DNA of 6,413 nt from Rhodospirillaceae bacterium (GTDB lineage: Bacteria > Pseudomonadota > Alphaproteobacteria > Rhodospirillales_A > Casp-alpha2). The stretch spans positions 1-6,413 of the forward strand of contig DNMS01000023.1 in NCBI GenBank assembly GCA_003488105.1, given 5' to 3'. Numbering within the stretch: the stretch's first letter is position 1; the number at the start of each line of letters is the position of its first letter. The position numbers and the translations under genes are program-made. Shown here piece after piece: positions 1 to 5,447 of the stretch. The notes beneath the pieces are model-generated. The model saw only the letters and a program-made list of their open reading frames with translations, was not told where the DNA came from and ran no database searches.

Positions 1-701
1 TCGGGCTCGGTAATTTCGCGACCAATTATTCGATCCCGCTGTTCACCCAGACCATCCAGGGCTACACGGCGACCAAGGCGGGCCTGGTCCTGGTGCCGGC
101 GGGGCTGTTGCTGGTCATGATGATGCAGGCCTCGGGGCGGCTTGCCGATGCGGTTCCGCCCCATTGGCCGATCATCGTCGGTTGCAGCACCTTCGCCGTG
201 GCGGCCATGGCGCTGGCGACCATCGACGTCAACACGGGCTTCGTGACGGTGGCGCTGCTGGCCATGTGGACGCGCGGTTCCATGAGCCTGATTTCCCCCA
301 ACATGGGCAAGGCGGCGCTGTCGGCCGTGCCGGCGGACAAGATCGCGCAAGGGGCGGGAACCTTCAATTTCTTCCGCCAGATGGGCGGCGCCTTCGGTGT
401 CAACCTGACGGCCGTGACGATCGAAATGCGGACCGCCTATCACGCCGATTTCCTGACCGCGACCCAGACCAACGCCAAGGGGCCGACGGCGGAGATGCTG
501 GACAAGGTGCGCGACCTGTTGAACGCGGGCGGCGTGCCGGCCCCCGCCGACGGCGCCATGGCCTTGGATTTCCTGGGCCGCGTTCTTTACGCCCAGGCCA
601 ATACCTTCGCGTTCCACGATTCATTCCGCCAGGTCGCCCTGATCTTCGCGCTGACCCTGATCCCGGCCATTGTTTTGGGACGTTCGCGATCGAAGGAATA
701 A
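1..701 (+). CDS. DHA2-family MFS drug/proton antiporter, C-terminal part (5' truncated by window edge)
   Basis: The reading frame is open from the left edge (first whole codon at 3) to the TAA at 699-701, giving 232 visible residues. It is the C-terminal part of an inner-membrane transporter of the EmrB/QacA (DHA2, 14-helix) branch of the major facilitator superfamily, which exports drugs or other small molecules in exchange for protons. Near the start, PLFTQTIQGYTATKAGL followed by LVPAGLLL matches the family's 'P.Y.Q...GYSA..AGL...P.G' segment. Later GAGTFNFFRQMGGAFGVNL matches the conserved 'N..RQ.GG..G' helix. Several hydrophobic helices are visible, then a hydrophilic loop and a final helix (VALIFALTLIPAIVLG) ending in a short basic tail. 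A GTG at 93 is in frame, but the conserved sequence before it shows that the real start lies outside the window. Substrate cannot be told from this part. The gene converges on the ammonium-sensor kinase with a 30-bp gap in which I see no clear terminator hairpin. Confidence 0.88.
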   Translation, partial: GLGNFATNYSIPLFTQTIQGYTATKAGLVLVPAGLLLVMMMQASGRLADAVPPHWPIIVGCSTFAVAAMALATIDVNTGFVTVALLAMWTRGSMSLISPNMGKAALSAVPADKIAQGAGTFNFFRQMGGAFGVNLTAVTIEMRTAYHADFLTATQTNAKGPTAEMLDKVRDLLNAGGVPAPADGAMALDFLGRVLYAQANTFAFHDSFRQVALIFALTLIPAIVLGRSRSKE

Positions 702-731
702 GGCCGCTGGTTGTCCGTTCGGTTGGGCCCG

Positions 732-2792
732 CTACTTCGCGTCGGCCGCCGTGCGGATCGGCAGGAGCACCCGCACGGTAGTGCCGCGCCCGACACGGCT
801 GTCGATCTGAAGTTCGCCGTCGTGGGCCTCGGTCAGGGCCTTGGCGATGGTCAGGCCAAGCCCCGTGCCCAGTTGAGCAATGTGCGGATCGGAATGCAGT
901 TGCTGGAACGGCTCGATCACGCGTTCCAGCTTTTCGTCGGGAATGCCTTTGCCGGTATCGGAGACCTCAAGGATGTGGCGGTCGGCCTCCTCGTGGGCGC
1001 CCAAGGTCACCAGGCCGCCCGGCGGCGTGAACTTCACGGCGTTGAACAGCAGGTTGAGAACGACCTGCTTGATCGCCCGCTCGTCCGCGAAAAGCTTCGA
1101 GACCGTCTCCGGCACCTTGATATCGAAATAGATCTGATTGCAGTCGATGGCCCCGGTGACGACCCGCAGGCAATCGTCGAACAGGGCGGGGATATCGATG
1201 AGGGACCGGTTGAGGGTGTTGCGCCCGGCCTCGATCTTCGACAAGTCGAGGATATCGTCGACCAGAGACAGCAGATGGCGGCTGGAGTGCATGATGTCAC
1301 CGGCATACTCGTGGTATTTCTCCGATCCCAGGGGGCCGAAATACTGCCGGTTGATCATTTCTGAAAACCCGATGATGGCATTCAACGGCGTGCGCAACTC
1401 GTGGCTCATGGAGGCGAGAAAGTTGGACTTCGCCTTGCTGGCCTGTTCGGCCTCCATCTTCGCGGAATACAGGTTTTCGAGCACCAGGTTGTACTGGCGC
1501 GCGATATCGCCGATGTCGGAATTGGGCTCGACCGGAATAGGCCGGGAGAAATCGCCGGTCAGGCGCTGCACCTCCATGGACCGCAGAATGTCGAGTTGTT
1601 CCGTGGACTGGTTGTGTTCGCTGACGTTCAGGCCGATGCGTTCGGCCTCGGGCGACACGCGCAACGGCACGAACTTGTTGATGAGCGACAGCAGGATGTA
1701 GCTGATGCCGAAGGCCCAGACGGCGGCTGTCAGCACGCCGGTGCCCTGGGCGACGAACTGCCCCCAGCGGTCGAGGCCGGTGCCGAGCGTTTCCAGGTCG
1801 CCCAGGAAGGCGACCGCCATGGTTCCCCATACGCCGGCGACGCCGTGCACGGGAAAGGCATAAACCACGTCGTCGAGCTTCCATCGGTCGAGCAGCAGCG
1901 AGGTCACAACGCAGAGCCCGCCGCCGACGGCGCCGATAAGCACCGCGCCCGCGGTCGATACGCAATGGGCCGCCGGGGTGATCGCGACCAAACCGGCGAG
2001 CGCACCGTTGAGCATGGTCGGCACGTCAAGCCGCTTCATGATGAGGGGGCCCAGCAACATCGCGCCCAGGCCGCCGAAGGCACCCGCAAGAACGGTGTTG
2101 AGAATGACATGCGGCACCTTGTCCGTGGCCGCCAGGGTGCTGCCGCCGTTGAACCCGATCCAGCCGACCCAGATGATGAACACGCCCAGCGCCGCCAGGG
2201 GCAGGGAATGGCTGCGAAAGGGCGCGCCCGATCCGTCGAACCGCCCGGTGCGGGGGCCGATGATCATCACCGCGGCCAGGCTGACCCAGCCGGCCACGGA
2301 ATGGACCACCGTGCCGCCGGCGAAGTCGACGAAGCCAAGCGCCGCCAGCCATCCCGGGTCGCCGCCGAAAGCCCCGCCCCAGGCCCAATGGCCGAACACG
2401 GGGTAAATGGGAAGGGCGACGACAAGGCTGATCAGCAAATACCCCGTGTAGCGTGCGCGTTCCGCGATGGCGCCGGACACGATGGTCGTCGCCGTGCCGC
2501 AGAACATGAGTTGGAAGACGAAGAAGGTCGCCGATTTGGGATCGGTCAGGGAGAACAGGAAATTCTCGGATCCGATCAGGCCGCCCAGGCTGGCGCCGAA
2601 CATCAGGCCGAAGCTGACGAACCAGAACACCCCGGCAGAGATGCAGAAGTCGGCGAAGTTCTTGGCCGCCACGTTGATCGAATTTTTCGAGCGGACGGAG
2701 CCGCTTTCCAGGCAGCAGAAGCCGGCCTGCATCATAAAGACCAATGCCGACGCGGTGAGCACCCAGACGATGTCGACTTTGGCGGCGTCCAT
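732..2792 (-). CDS. Ammonium transporter-histidine kinase fusion (Amt sensor kinase)
   Basis: This 686-residue inner-membrane protein joins an ammonium channel to a histidine kinase. Residues about 5-375 are a full Amt domain: FMMQAGFCCLESG at the first helix, the pore phenylalanines F97 and F214 (GWIGFNGGS), W138, D156, S218, and the twin pore histidines H164 (DFAGGTVVH) and H316 (FPVHGVAG). GLNVSEH near 387-393 resembles the usual Amt C-terminal tail. Residues about 397-442 look like a HAMP unit (GDFSRPIPVE...SDIGDIARQYN). The kinase follows: H box SHELRTPLN with H464, N box around N584, D box DTGKGIP (612-618) and G2 box GTGLGL (642-647). No receiver domain is fused. The same architecture is known from an ammonium-sensing kinase of the anammox bacterium Kuenenia stuttgartiensis, where ammonium raises kinase phosphorylation. 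By inference this protein reports external ammonium to an unlinked response regulator. ATG at 2790-2792 is the first usual start after an in-frame stop and lacks a strong Shine-Dalgarno, which fits coupling to the leader ORF upstream. Confidence 0.94.
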   Translation of the reverse strand: MDAAKVDIVWVLTASALVFMMQAGFCCLESGSVRSKNSINVAAKNFADFCISAGVFWFVSFGLMFGASLGGLIGSENFLFSLTDPKSATFFVFQLMFCGTATTIVSGAIAERARYTGYLLISLVVALPIYPVFGHWAWGGAFGGDPGWLAALGFVDFAGGTVVHSVAGWVSLAAVMIIGPRTGRFDGSGAPFRSHSLPLAALGVFIIWVGWIGFNGGSTLAATDKVPHVILNTVLAGAFGGLGAMLLGPLIMKRLDVPTMLNGALAGLVAITPAAHCVSTAGAVLIGAVGGGLCVVTSLLLDRWKLDDVVYAFPVHGVAGVWGTMAVAFLGDLETLGTGLDRWGQFVAQGTGVLTAAVWAFGISYILLSLINKFVPLRVSPEAERIGLNVSEHNQSTEQLDILRSMEVQRLTGDFSRPIPVEPNSDIGDIARQYNLVLENLYSAKMEAEQASKAKSNFLASMSHELRTPLNAIIGFSEMINRQYFGPLGSEKYHEYAGDIMHSSRHLLSLVDDILDLSKIEAGRNTLNRSLIDIPALFDDCLRVVTGAIDCNQIYFDIKVPETVSKLFADERAIKQVVLNLLFNAVKFTPPGGLVTLGAHEEADRHILEVSDTGKGIPDEKLERVIEPFQQLHSDPHIAQLGTGLGLTIAKALTEAHDGELQIDSRVGRGTTVRVLLPIRTAADAK

Positions 2793-2890
2793 CAGGTTTT
2801 GTCCGTCGTCATGTGTCGGGCTCCAATCAGGTCACGGATGACCCGCCTGGGCCGATCGTCCGCCAAGGTGCCGTATCGGCGTGTCAGCAA
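2792..2890 (-). CDS. Possible 32-residue leader ORF coupled to the ammonium-sensor kinase
   Basis: A small open frame reads from TTG at 2888-2890 to TGA at 2792-2794, encoding 32 residues. Its TGA shares one base with the kinase ATG (TGATG), a typical arrangement for translational coupling. A GGAGG Shine-Dalgarno lies five bases before the TTG, the best ribosome site in this leader. About three quarters of its codons end in G or C, as expected for a gene in this genome. The peptide is charged (RRYGTLADDRPRRVIRDL, then a tail ending MTTDKT) with no recognised domain or membrane segment. A second start within it, ATG at 2810-2812 preceded by TTGGAG, would give a six-codon ORF with the same stop. 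It may serve only to deliver ribosomes to the weak kinase start. It could also be chance, because the frame has no ATG near the Shine-Dalgarno and TTG is a minor start. Confidence 0.35.
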   Translation of the reverse strand: MLTRRYGTLADDRPRRVIRDLIGARHMTTDKT

Positions 2891-2895
2891 GAATT

Positions 2896-2900
2896 CCTCC
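2896..2900 (-). promoter_or_regulatory. Strong Shine-Dalgarno (GGAGG) in the kinase leader
   Basis: On the minus strand GGAGGAATTC immediately precedes TTG at 2888-2890, so GGAGG is five bases from the start codon. It decides the start of the proposed leader ORF. The kinase ATG itself has only a weak GACGGA at comparable distance. Confidence 0.4.
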
Positions 2901-2943
2901 CCCACGGAGCAGTCCGTTGATGCTGCAGTGCAACATGCAAAGA

Positions 2944-2972
2944 ATATTACGGTCCTCTTTGATTGCAGACAA
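2944..2972 (-). promoter_or_regulatory. Candidate sigma70-type promoter for the leader ORF and ammonium-sensor kinase
   Basis: Reading the minus strand, TTGTCT (2967-2972) is followed after exactly 17 bases by TAATAT (2944-2949). Each hexamer matches four of six consensus bases. Transcription would begin near 2937, leaving a leader of about 145 bases before the kinase ATG. Three TGCA tetramers (2924-2927, 2929-2932, 2936-2939) cluster at the predicted start point and could be part of an operator. No convincing sigma54 -24/-12 element was found, although nitrogen control would have made one plausible. Confidence 0.3.
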
Positions 2973-3129
2973 GTACGAAGACGGTCAATTCACTAGACCA
3001 AACGGCATAGTCGCGGGCCATCGCGGCGGGTTTTCCTCATCCGGGGCGGCGCGCACGCCTGTGCGGTCAGCCTGGCGAGGTGAGCAGAAATAGGTATTAG
3101 TTTCGCATGGCAAAATTAAATTCCGAAAA

Positions 3130-3158
3130 TTGACCAAGTCATTCCGCCATGACAAAGT
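3130..3158 (+). promoter_or_regulatory. Candidate promoter with embedded palindromic operator upstream of the IclR gene
   Basis: TTGACC (3130-3135) is a good -35 match. With 17-base spacing the -10 would be CAAAGT (3153-3158), which is weak at three of six. Inside the spacer is the inverted repeat GTCAT-N6-ATGAC (3138-3153). IclR-family proteins bind short palindromes near their own promoters, so a site here could let the regulator control itself and the dehydrogenase genes. The assignment is inference from position and symmetry only. Confidence 0.25.
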
Positions 3159-3165
3159 GCCGTCC

Positions 3166-3194
3166 GTCCGGGCGTGAATATTCCCGTCCCGGAC
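3166..3194. repeat. Inverted repeat in the 5' region of the IclR gene
   Basis: GTCCGGG (3166-3172) and CCCGGAC (3188-3194) are perfect 7-base complements separated by 15 bases. The repeat lies 41 bases before the IclR start, so it could form a hairpin in the untranslated leader or be a second protein-binding palindrome. In DNA this GC-rich, 7-base arms can also arise by chance. Confidence 0.25.
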
Positions 3195-3235
3195 CGGAAA
3201 TGGGAGGCGGCGCGCATCCGCGTCGACGCAGATAA

Positions 3236-4081
3236 ATGACCGGCCGTGCCGACCGCAGCGCCCCGCCGCTGGACGATTATCCCGAAGCCACCGAAACTGA
3301 AGACCGGCAATTCGTCACCGCCCTGGCGCGGGGGCTCAGCGTGCTGCGCGCGTTCCAACCGGGCGACGGCGTGCTTGGCAACGGCGACATCGCCGAGCGC
3401 ACGAGCTTGCCCAAGCCGACGGTGTCGCGCCTGACCCATACCCTGACGCGGCTGGGCTATCTGGTCCATGCGGAACGCCTGGGCAAATACCGGCTGGGGC
3501 CGGGGGTGCTGTCGCTGGGCTATTCGCTGCTCGCCAATATGGACATCCGCAAGATCGCGCGGCCCTACCTGCAGGAACTTGCCAATACCTCCGGCCTGTC
3601 GCTCGCCCTGGGCTCCCGCGACCGCCTGAACATGGTCTATCTGGAACACGCCCGCGACGCCGGTTCGGTGACGCTGCGCCTGGATATCGGCTCACACATC
3701 CCCATCGCCACCACGGCCATGGGCCGGGCCTTTCTGGCGGCCATTCCCGAGAATGAGCGCGCCTATCTGATGACGGCCATGGCGGAACGCGCGGGGCCGG
3801 CTTGGCCGACCATGGCGAAGGGCGTCGAACGCGCCGTCCAGCAGGTCGCGACGCAGGGGTTCTGTACGTCCTTCGGCGAATGGCAGCACGATGTCAACGC
3901 GGTTGGCGTGCCGCTCCGCTCGTTGGACGGGGCCACGGTCATGGCGCTCAACTGCGGCGGTCCGGCCTTTCTGCACAAGCCGGAGAAGCTGGAGGCGGAA
4001 TGGGGACCGCGTCTGGTCAACGTGGCGCGCACCATCGAAGCGGAAATGCAGAACGGATTTGCCGCCCAGGGAACCTGGTAA
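3236..4081 (+). CDS. IclR-family transcriptional regulator
   Basis: The product is a 281-residue cytoplasmic DNA-binding regulator, within the normal IclR length. After an acidic, proline-containing N-terminal tail of about 24 residues comes the winged helix-turn-helix: VTALARGLSVLRAF (27-40), then GNGDIAERTSLPKPTVSRLT (48-67) with the recognition helix around 60-70, and the wing LGKYRLGPGVL (82-92). From about 103 the effector-binding domain follows, with the usual IPIATTAMGRAFLAA (155-169) and the late DVNAVGVPLRSLDG segment (219-232). IclR proteins bind small aromatic or carboxylic acids or their CoA esters and act as repressors or activators of adjacent catabolic genes. ATG at 3236 follows an in-frame TAA directly, so no longer start is possible. 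No good Shine-Dalgarno lies close to it. The dehydrogenase gene begins 28 bp after its stop, which suggests a shared transcript and local control of the dehydrogenases. The ligand is unknown. Confidence 0.93.
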   Translation: MTGRADRSAPPLDDYPEATETEDRQFVTALARGLSVLRAFQPGDGVLGNGDIAERTSLPKPTVSRLTHTLTRLGYLVHAERLGKYRLGPGVLSLGYSLLANMDIRKIARPYLQELANTSGLSLALGSRDRLNMVYLEHARDAGSVTLRLDIGSHIPIATTAMGRAFLAAIPENERAYLMTAMAERAGPAWPTMAKGVERAVQQVATQGFCTSFGEWQHDVNAVGVPLRSLDGATVMALNCGGPAFLHKPEKLEAEWGPRLVNVARTIEAEMQNGFAAQGTW

Positions 4082-4095
4082 CGGCGGACCGCAGC

Positions 4096-4100
4096 GGGAG
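4096..4100 (+). promoter_or_regulatory. Shine-Dalgarno (GGGAG) fixing a TTG start for the dehydrogenase large subunit
   Basis: GGGAG ends nine bases before TTG at 4110-4112. The frame is open far upstream into the IclR gene, so the start must be chosen. TTG gives MDLNLTPEELAF, which begins where this enzyme family normally begins, and there is no in-frame ATG or GTG nearby. Confidence 0.6.
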
Positions 4101-4109
4101 ACGCAAACA

Positions 4110-5318
4110 TTGGACCTGAACCTGACGCCAGAAGAATTGGCCTTTCAGAACGAGGTGCGCGAATTCCTGCGCGCCAACATCCCACCCGTAACCAAGCGCA
4201 AGGTTGATCTCGGCCTGAAGCTGGTGAAGGACGACTATGTCGTCTGGCAGCGTATCCTCCATGAACGGGGCTGGATCGCCCCCAGCTGGCCCAAGGAATA
4301 CGGTGGCCCCGGCTGGTCGCCCGTGCAGCGCTTTCTGTACGAGGAGGAACTGGCGGCGGCGTCGAGCCCGCGGCTCATCACCTTCGGACTCAAGATGCTG
4401 GGCCCGGTGCTGATCGAATTCGGCACGGATGAACAAAAGGCGCATTACCTGCCGCGCATCCTGGCCAGCGAGGATTGGTGGTGCCAGGGCTTTTCCGAAC
4501 CGGGCGCGGGATCGGACCTGGCGTCGCTGACGACCCGGGCGGTGCGCGACGGCGACCATTACATCGTCAACGGCCAGAAGACCTGGACCACCCTGGCGCA
4601 ATACGCGGACTGGATCTTCTGCCTGGTGCGGACCTCGACCGAGGGCAAGAAGCAGCAGGGCATTTCCTTCCTGCTGATCGACATGAAGACGCCGGGCGTC
4701 ACCGTGCGTCCGATCAAGACGTTAGACGGCGGGCAGGAAATCAACGACGTGTTCCTGGAAAACGTGAAGGTTCCGGCAGAGAACCTGGTGGGTAAGGAAA
4801 ACGACGGCTGGACCATTGCCAAGTTCCTGTTGAGCCACGAACGGTTCGGCATTGCCGGGGTCGCGCGCTCCAAGAAACAGATGGAACGTGTCCGCGACAT
4901 CGCGGCCAAGGAAATGAAGCGCGGCCGCCCGCTGATTGAGGACGCCCGTTTCCGCGAACGCATGGCCGAGGTCGAGATCGAACTGACGGCCCTGGAAATG
5001 ACCGAACTGCGCCTGCTGTCCGAGGAAGCGGCCGGGCGCAAGCCGGGGCCGGAGGCCTCGATCCTCAAACTGAAGGGCACCCAGGTGCAGCAGGGCATTA
5101 CCGAATTGCTGCTGGAAGCCGTCGGCAACCGCGCCCATGCCTTCGATCCGGGTATCCTGGACGACGAGTGGCCCGGGGCCGGCAACGACGTCCCGCCCGT
5201 GGCGGAACATGCGGCGACCGTGGCCAGTCATTACTTCAACTGGCGCAAGGCCTCGATCTACGGCGGCAGCAACGAAATCCAACGCAGCATCATCGCCAAG
5301 GCGATCCTCGGCCTTTGA
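4110..5318 (+). CDS. Acyl-CoA dehydrogenase, large-subunit type (PimC-like)
   Basis: This 402-residue flavoenzyme should oxidise an acyl-CoA to the trans-2-enoyl-CoA, passing electrons to electron-transfer flavoprotein. Domain order is normal: an N-terminal helical domain (about 1-120), the beta domain with FAD-contacting WWCQGFSEPGAGSDLASL (123-140) and NGQKTWTT (154-161), and a C-terminal helical domain. It closely resembles, from memory, the large subunit of pimeloyl-CoA dehydrogenase (PimC of Rhodopseudomonas palustris), for example in GWSPVQ, DWWCQGFSEPG and QKTWTTLAQ. The glutamate of the medium-chain enzymes' YEGT motif is missing (IYGGSNEIQR, 383-392). E244 in SHERFGIAG sits where isovaleryl-CoA dehydrogenase has its catalytic base and is the likely substitute. 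The RxxFG...FQ motif of homomeric enzymes is also absent, but the next gene has it. Start is TTG with Shine-Dalgarno GGGAG. The substrate could be a dicarboxylyl-CoA, but paralogues with other substrates are common. Confidence 0.92.
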   Translation: MDLNLTPEELAFQNEVREFLRANIPPVTKRKVDLGLKLVKDDYVVWQRILHERGWIAPSWPKEYGGPGWSPVQRFLYEEELAAASSPRLITFGLKMLGPVLIEFGTDEQKAHYLPRILASEDWWCQGFSEPGAGSDLASLTTRAVRDGDHYIVNGQKTWTTLAQYADWIFCLVRTSTEGKKQQGISFLLIDMKTPGVTVRPIKTLDGGQEINDVFLENVKVPAENLVGKENDGWTIAKFLLSHERFGIAGVARSKKQMERVRDIAAKEMKRGRPLIEDARFRERMAEVEIELTALEMTELRLLSEEAAGRKPGPEASILKLKGTQVQQGITELLLEAVGNRAHAFDPGILDDEWPGAGNDVPPVAEHAATVASHYFNWRKASIYGGSNEIQRSIIAKAILGL

Positions 5319-5345
5319 ACATGATGGTGCTCTCACTCCATTCTT

Positions 5346-5411
5346 CGTCATTCCCGCGCAAGCGGGAATCCAGGGCGATGTTACTGGACCCCCGCTTTCG
5401 CGGGGGTGACG
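5346..5411. repeat. Palindromic REP-like element with two hairpins between the dehydrogenase genes
   Basis: Two 28-base arms (5346-5373 and 5384-5411) are inverted copies, matching at 23 of 28 positions around a 10-base centre. Each arm also folds by itself: ATTCCCGC-GCAA-GCGGGAAT at 5350-5369, with a GNRA-type loop, and ACCCCCGC-TTTC-GCGGGGGT at 5388-5407. Four of the five differences between arms are paired changes that keep both small stems intact. This is the dispersed proteobacterial repeat whose chance translation gives the familiar PRESGGP and WIPACAGMT peptides. The element starts 27 bases after the large-subunit stop and ends 36 bases before the small-subunit ATG. No T-run follows the hairpins, so it does not look like a simple intrinsic terminator. 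It may stabilise or divide the transcript. Confidence 0.85.
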
Positions 5412-5447
5412 ACCGGGAATAAAATTCGCAGACCAAGGCCTGACCAG

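Larger units (their letters stand above)
2891..3235. other. Divergent intergenic region between the ammonium-sensor kinase and the IclR regulator
   Basis: No convincing gene lies here. The stretch from about 2935 to 3000 and that from about 3090 to 3135 are clearly richer in A and T than the flanking genes, as expected for promoters. It holds a candidate promoter directed leftward to the kinase, and to the right a palindrome and a weak promoter-like pair directed toward the IclR gene. The middle, about 3000-3090, is GC-rich and I see no recognised element in it. An open plus-strand frame at 2881-3093 has poor codon bias, no family resemblance and no ribosome site, so it is not called. Confidence 0.6.

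Noticed and set aside
702..731. Bidirectional terminator between the convergent transporter and kinase genes
   Set aside because: I could find no stable inverted repeat with a T-run in these 30 bases.
2887..2900. Possible sigma54 -24/-12 element (GG-N10-GC with TTGC) on the minus strand upstream of the sensor kinase
   Set aside because: Only the GG and TTGC match; the rest of the -24 box does not fit TGGCAC, and the same bases are better explained as a GGAGG Shine-Dalgarno followed by TTG.
1401..2996. Plus-strand open frame of 531 codons opposite the ammonium-sensor kinase
   Set aside because: It is a shadow frame in GC-rich DNA: its product is Arg/Gly/His/Glu-rich with no domain, while the opposite strand encodes conserved Amt and kinase motifs throughout.
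2881..3093. Plus-strand 70-codon frame in the divergent intergenic region
   Set aside because: It has no ribosome site, atypical codon use with many A/T third positions and no family resemblance; it also overlaps the proposed minus-strand promoter.
3166..3194. Riboswitch in the IclR leader
   Set aside because: Only one 7-base inverted repeat is present; no conserved riboswitch core or multi-stem fold is visible.
5388..5420. Intrinsic terminator after the dehydrogenase large subunit
   Set aside because: The hairpin is strong but is not followed by a T-run, and it belongs to a dispersed repeat lying within an apparent operon.
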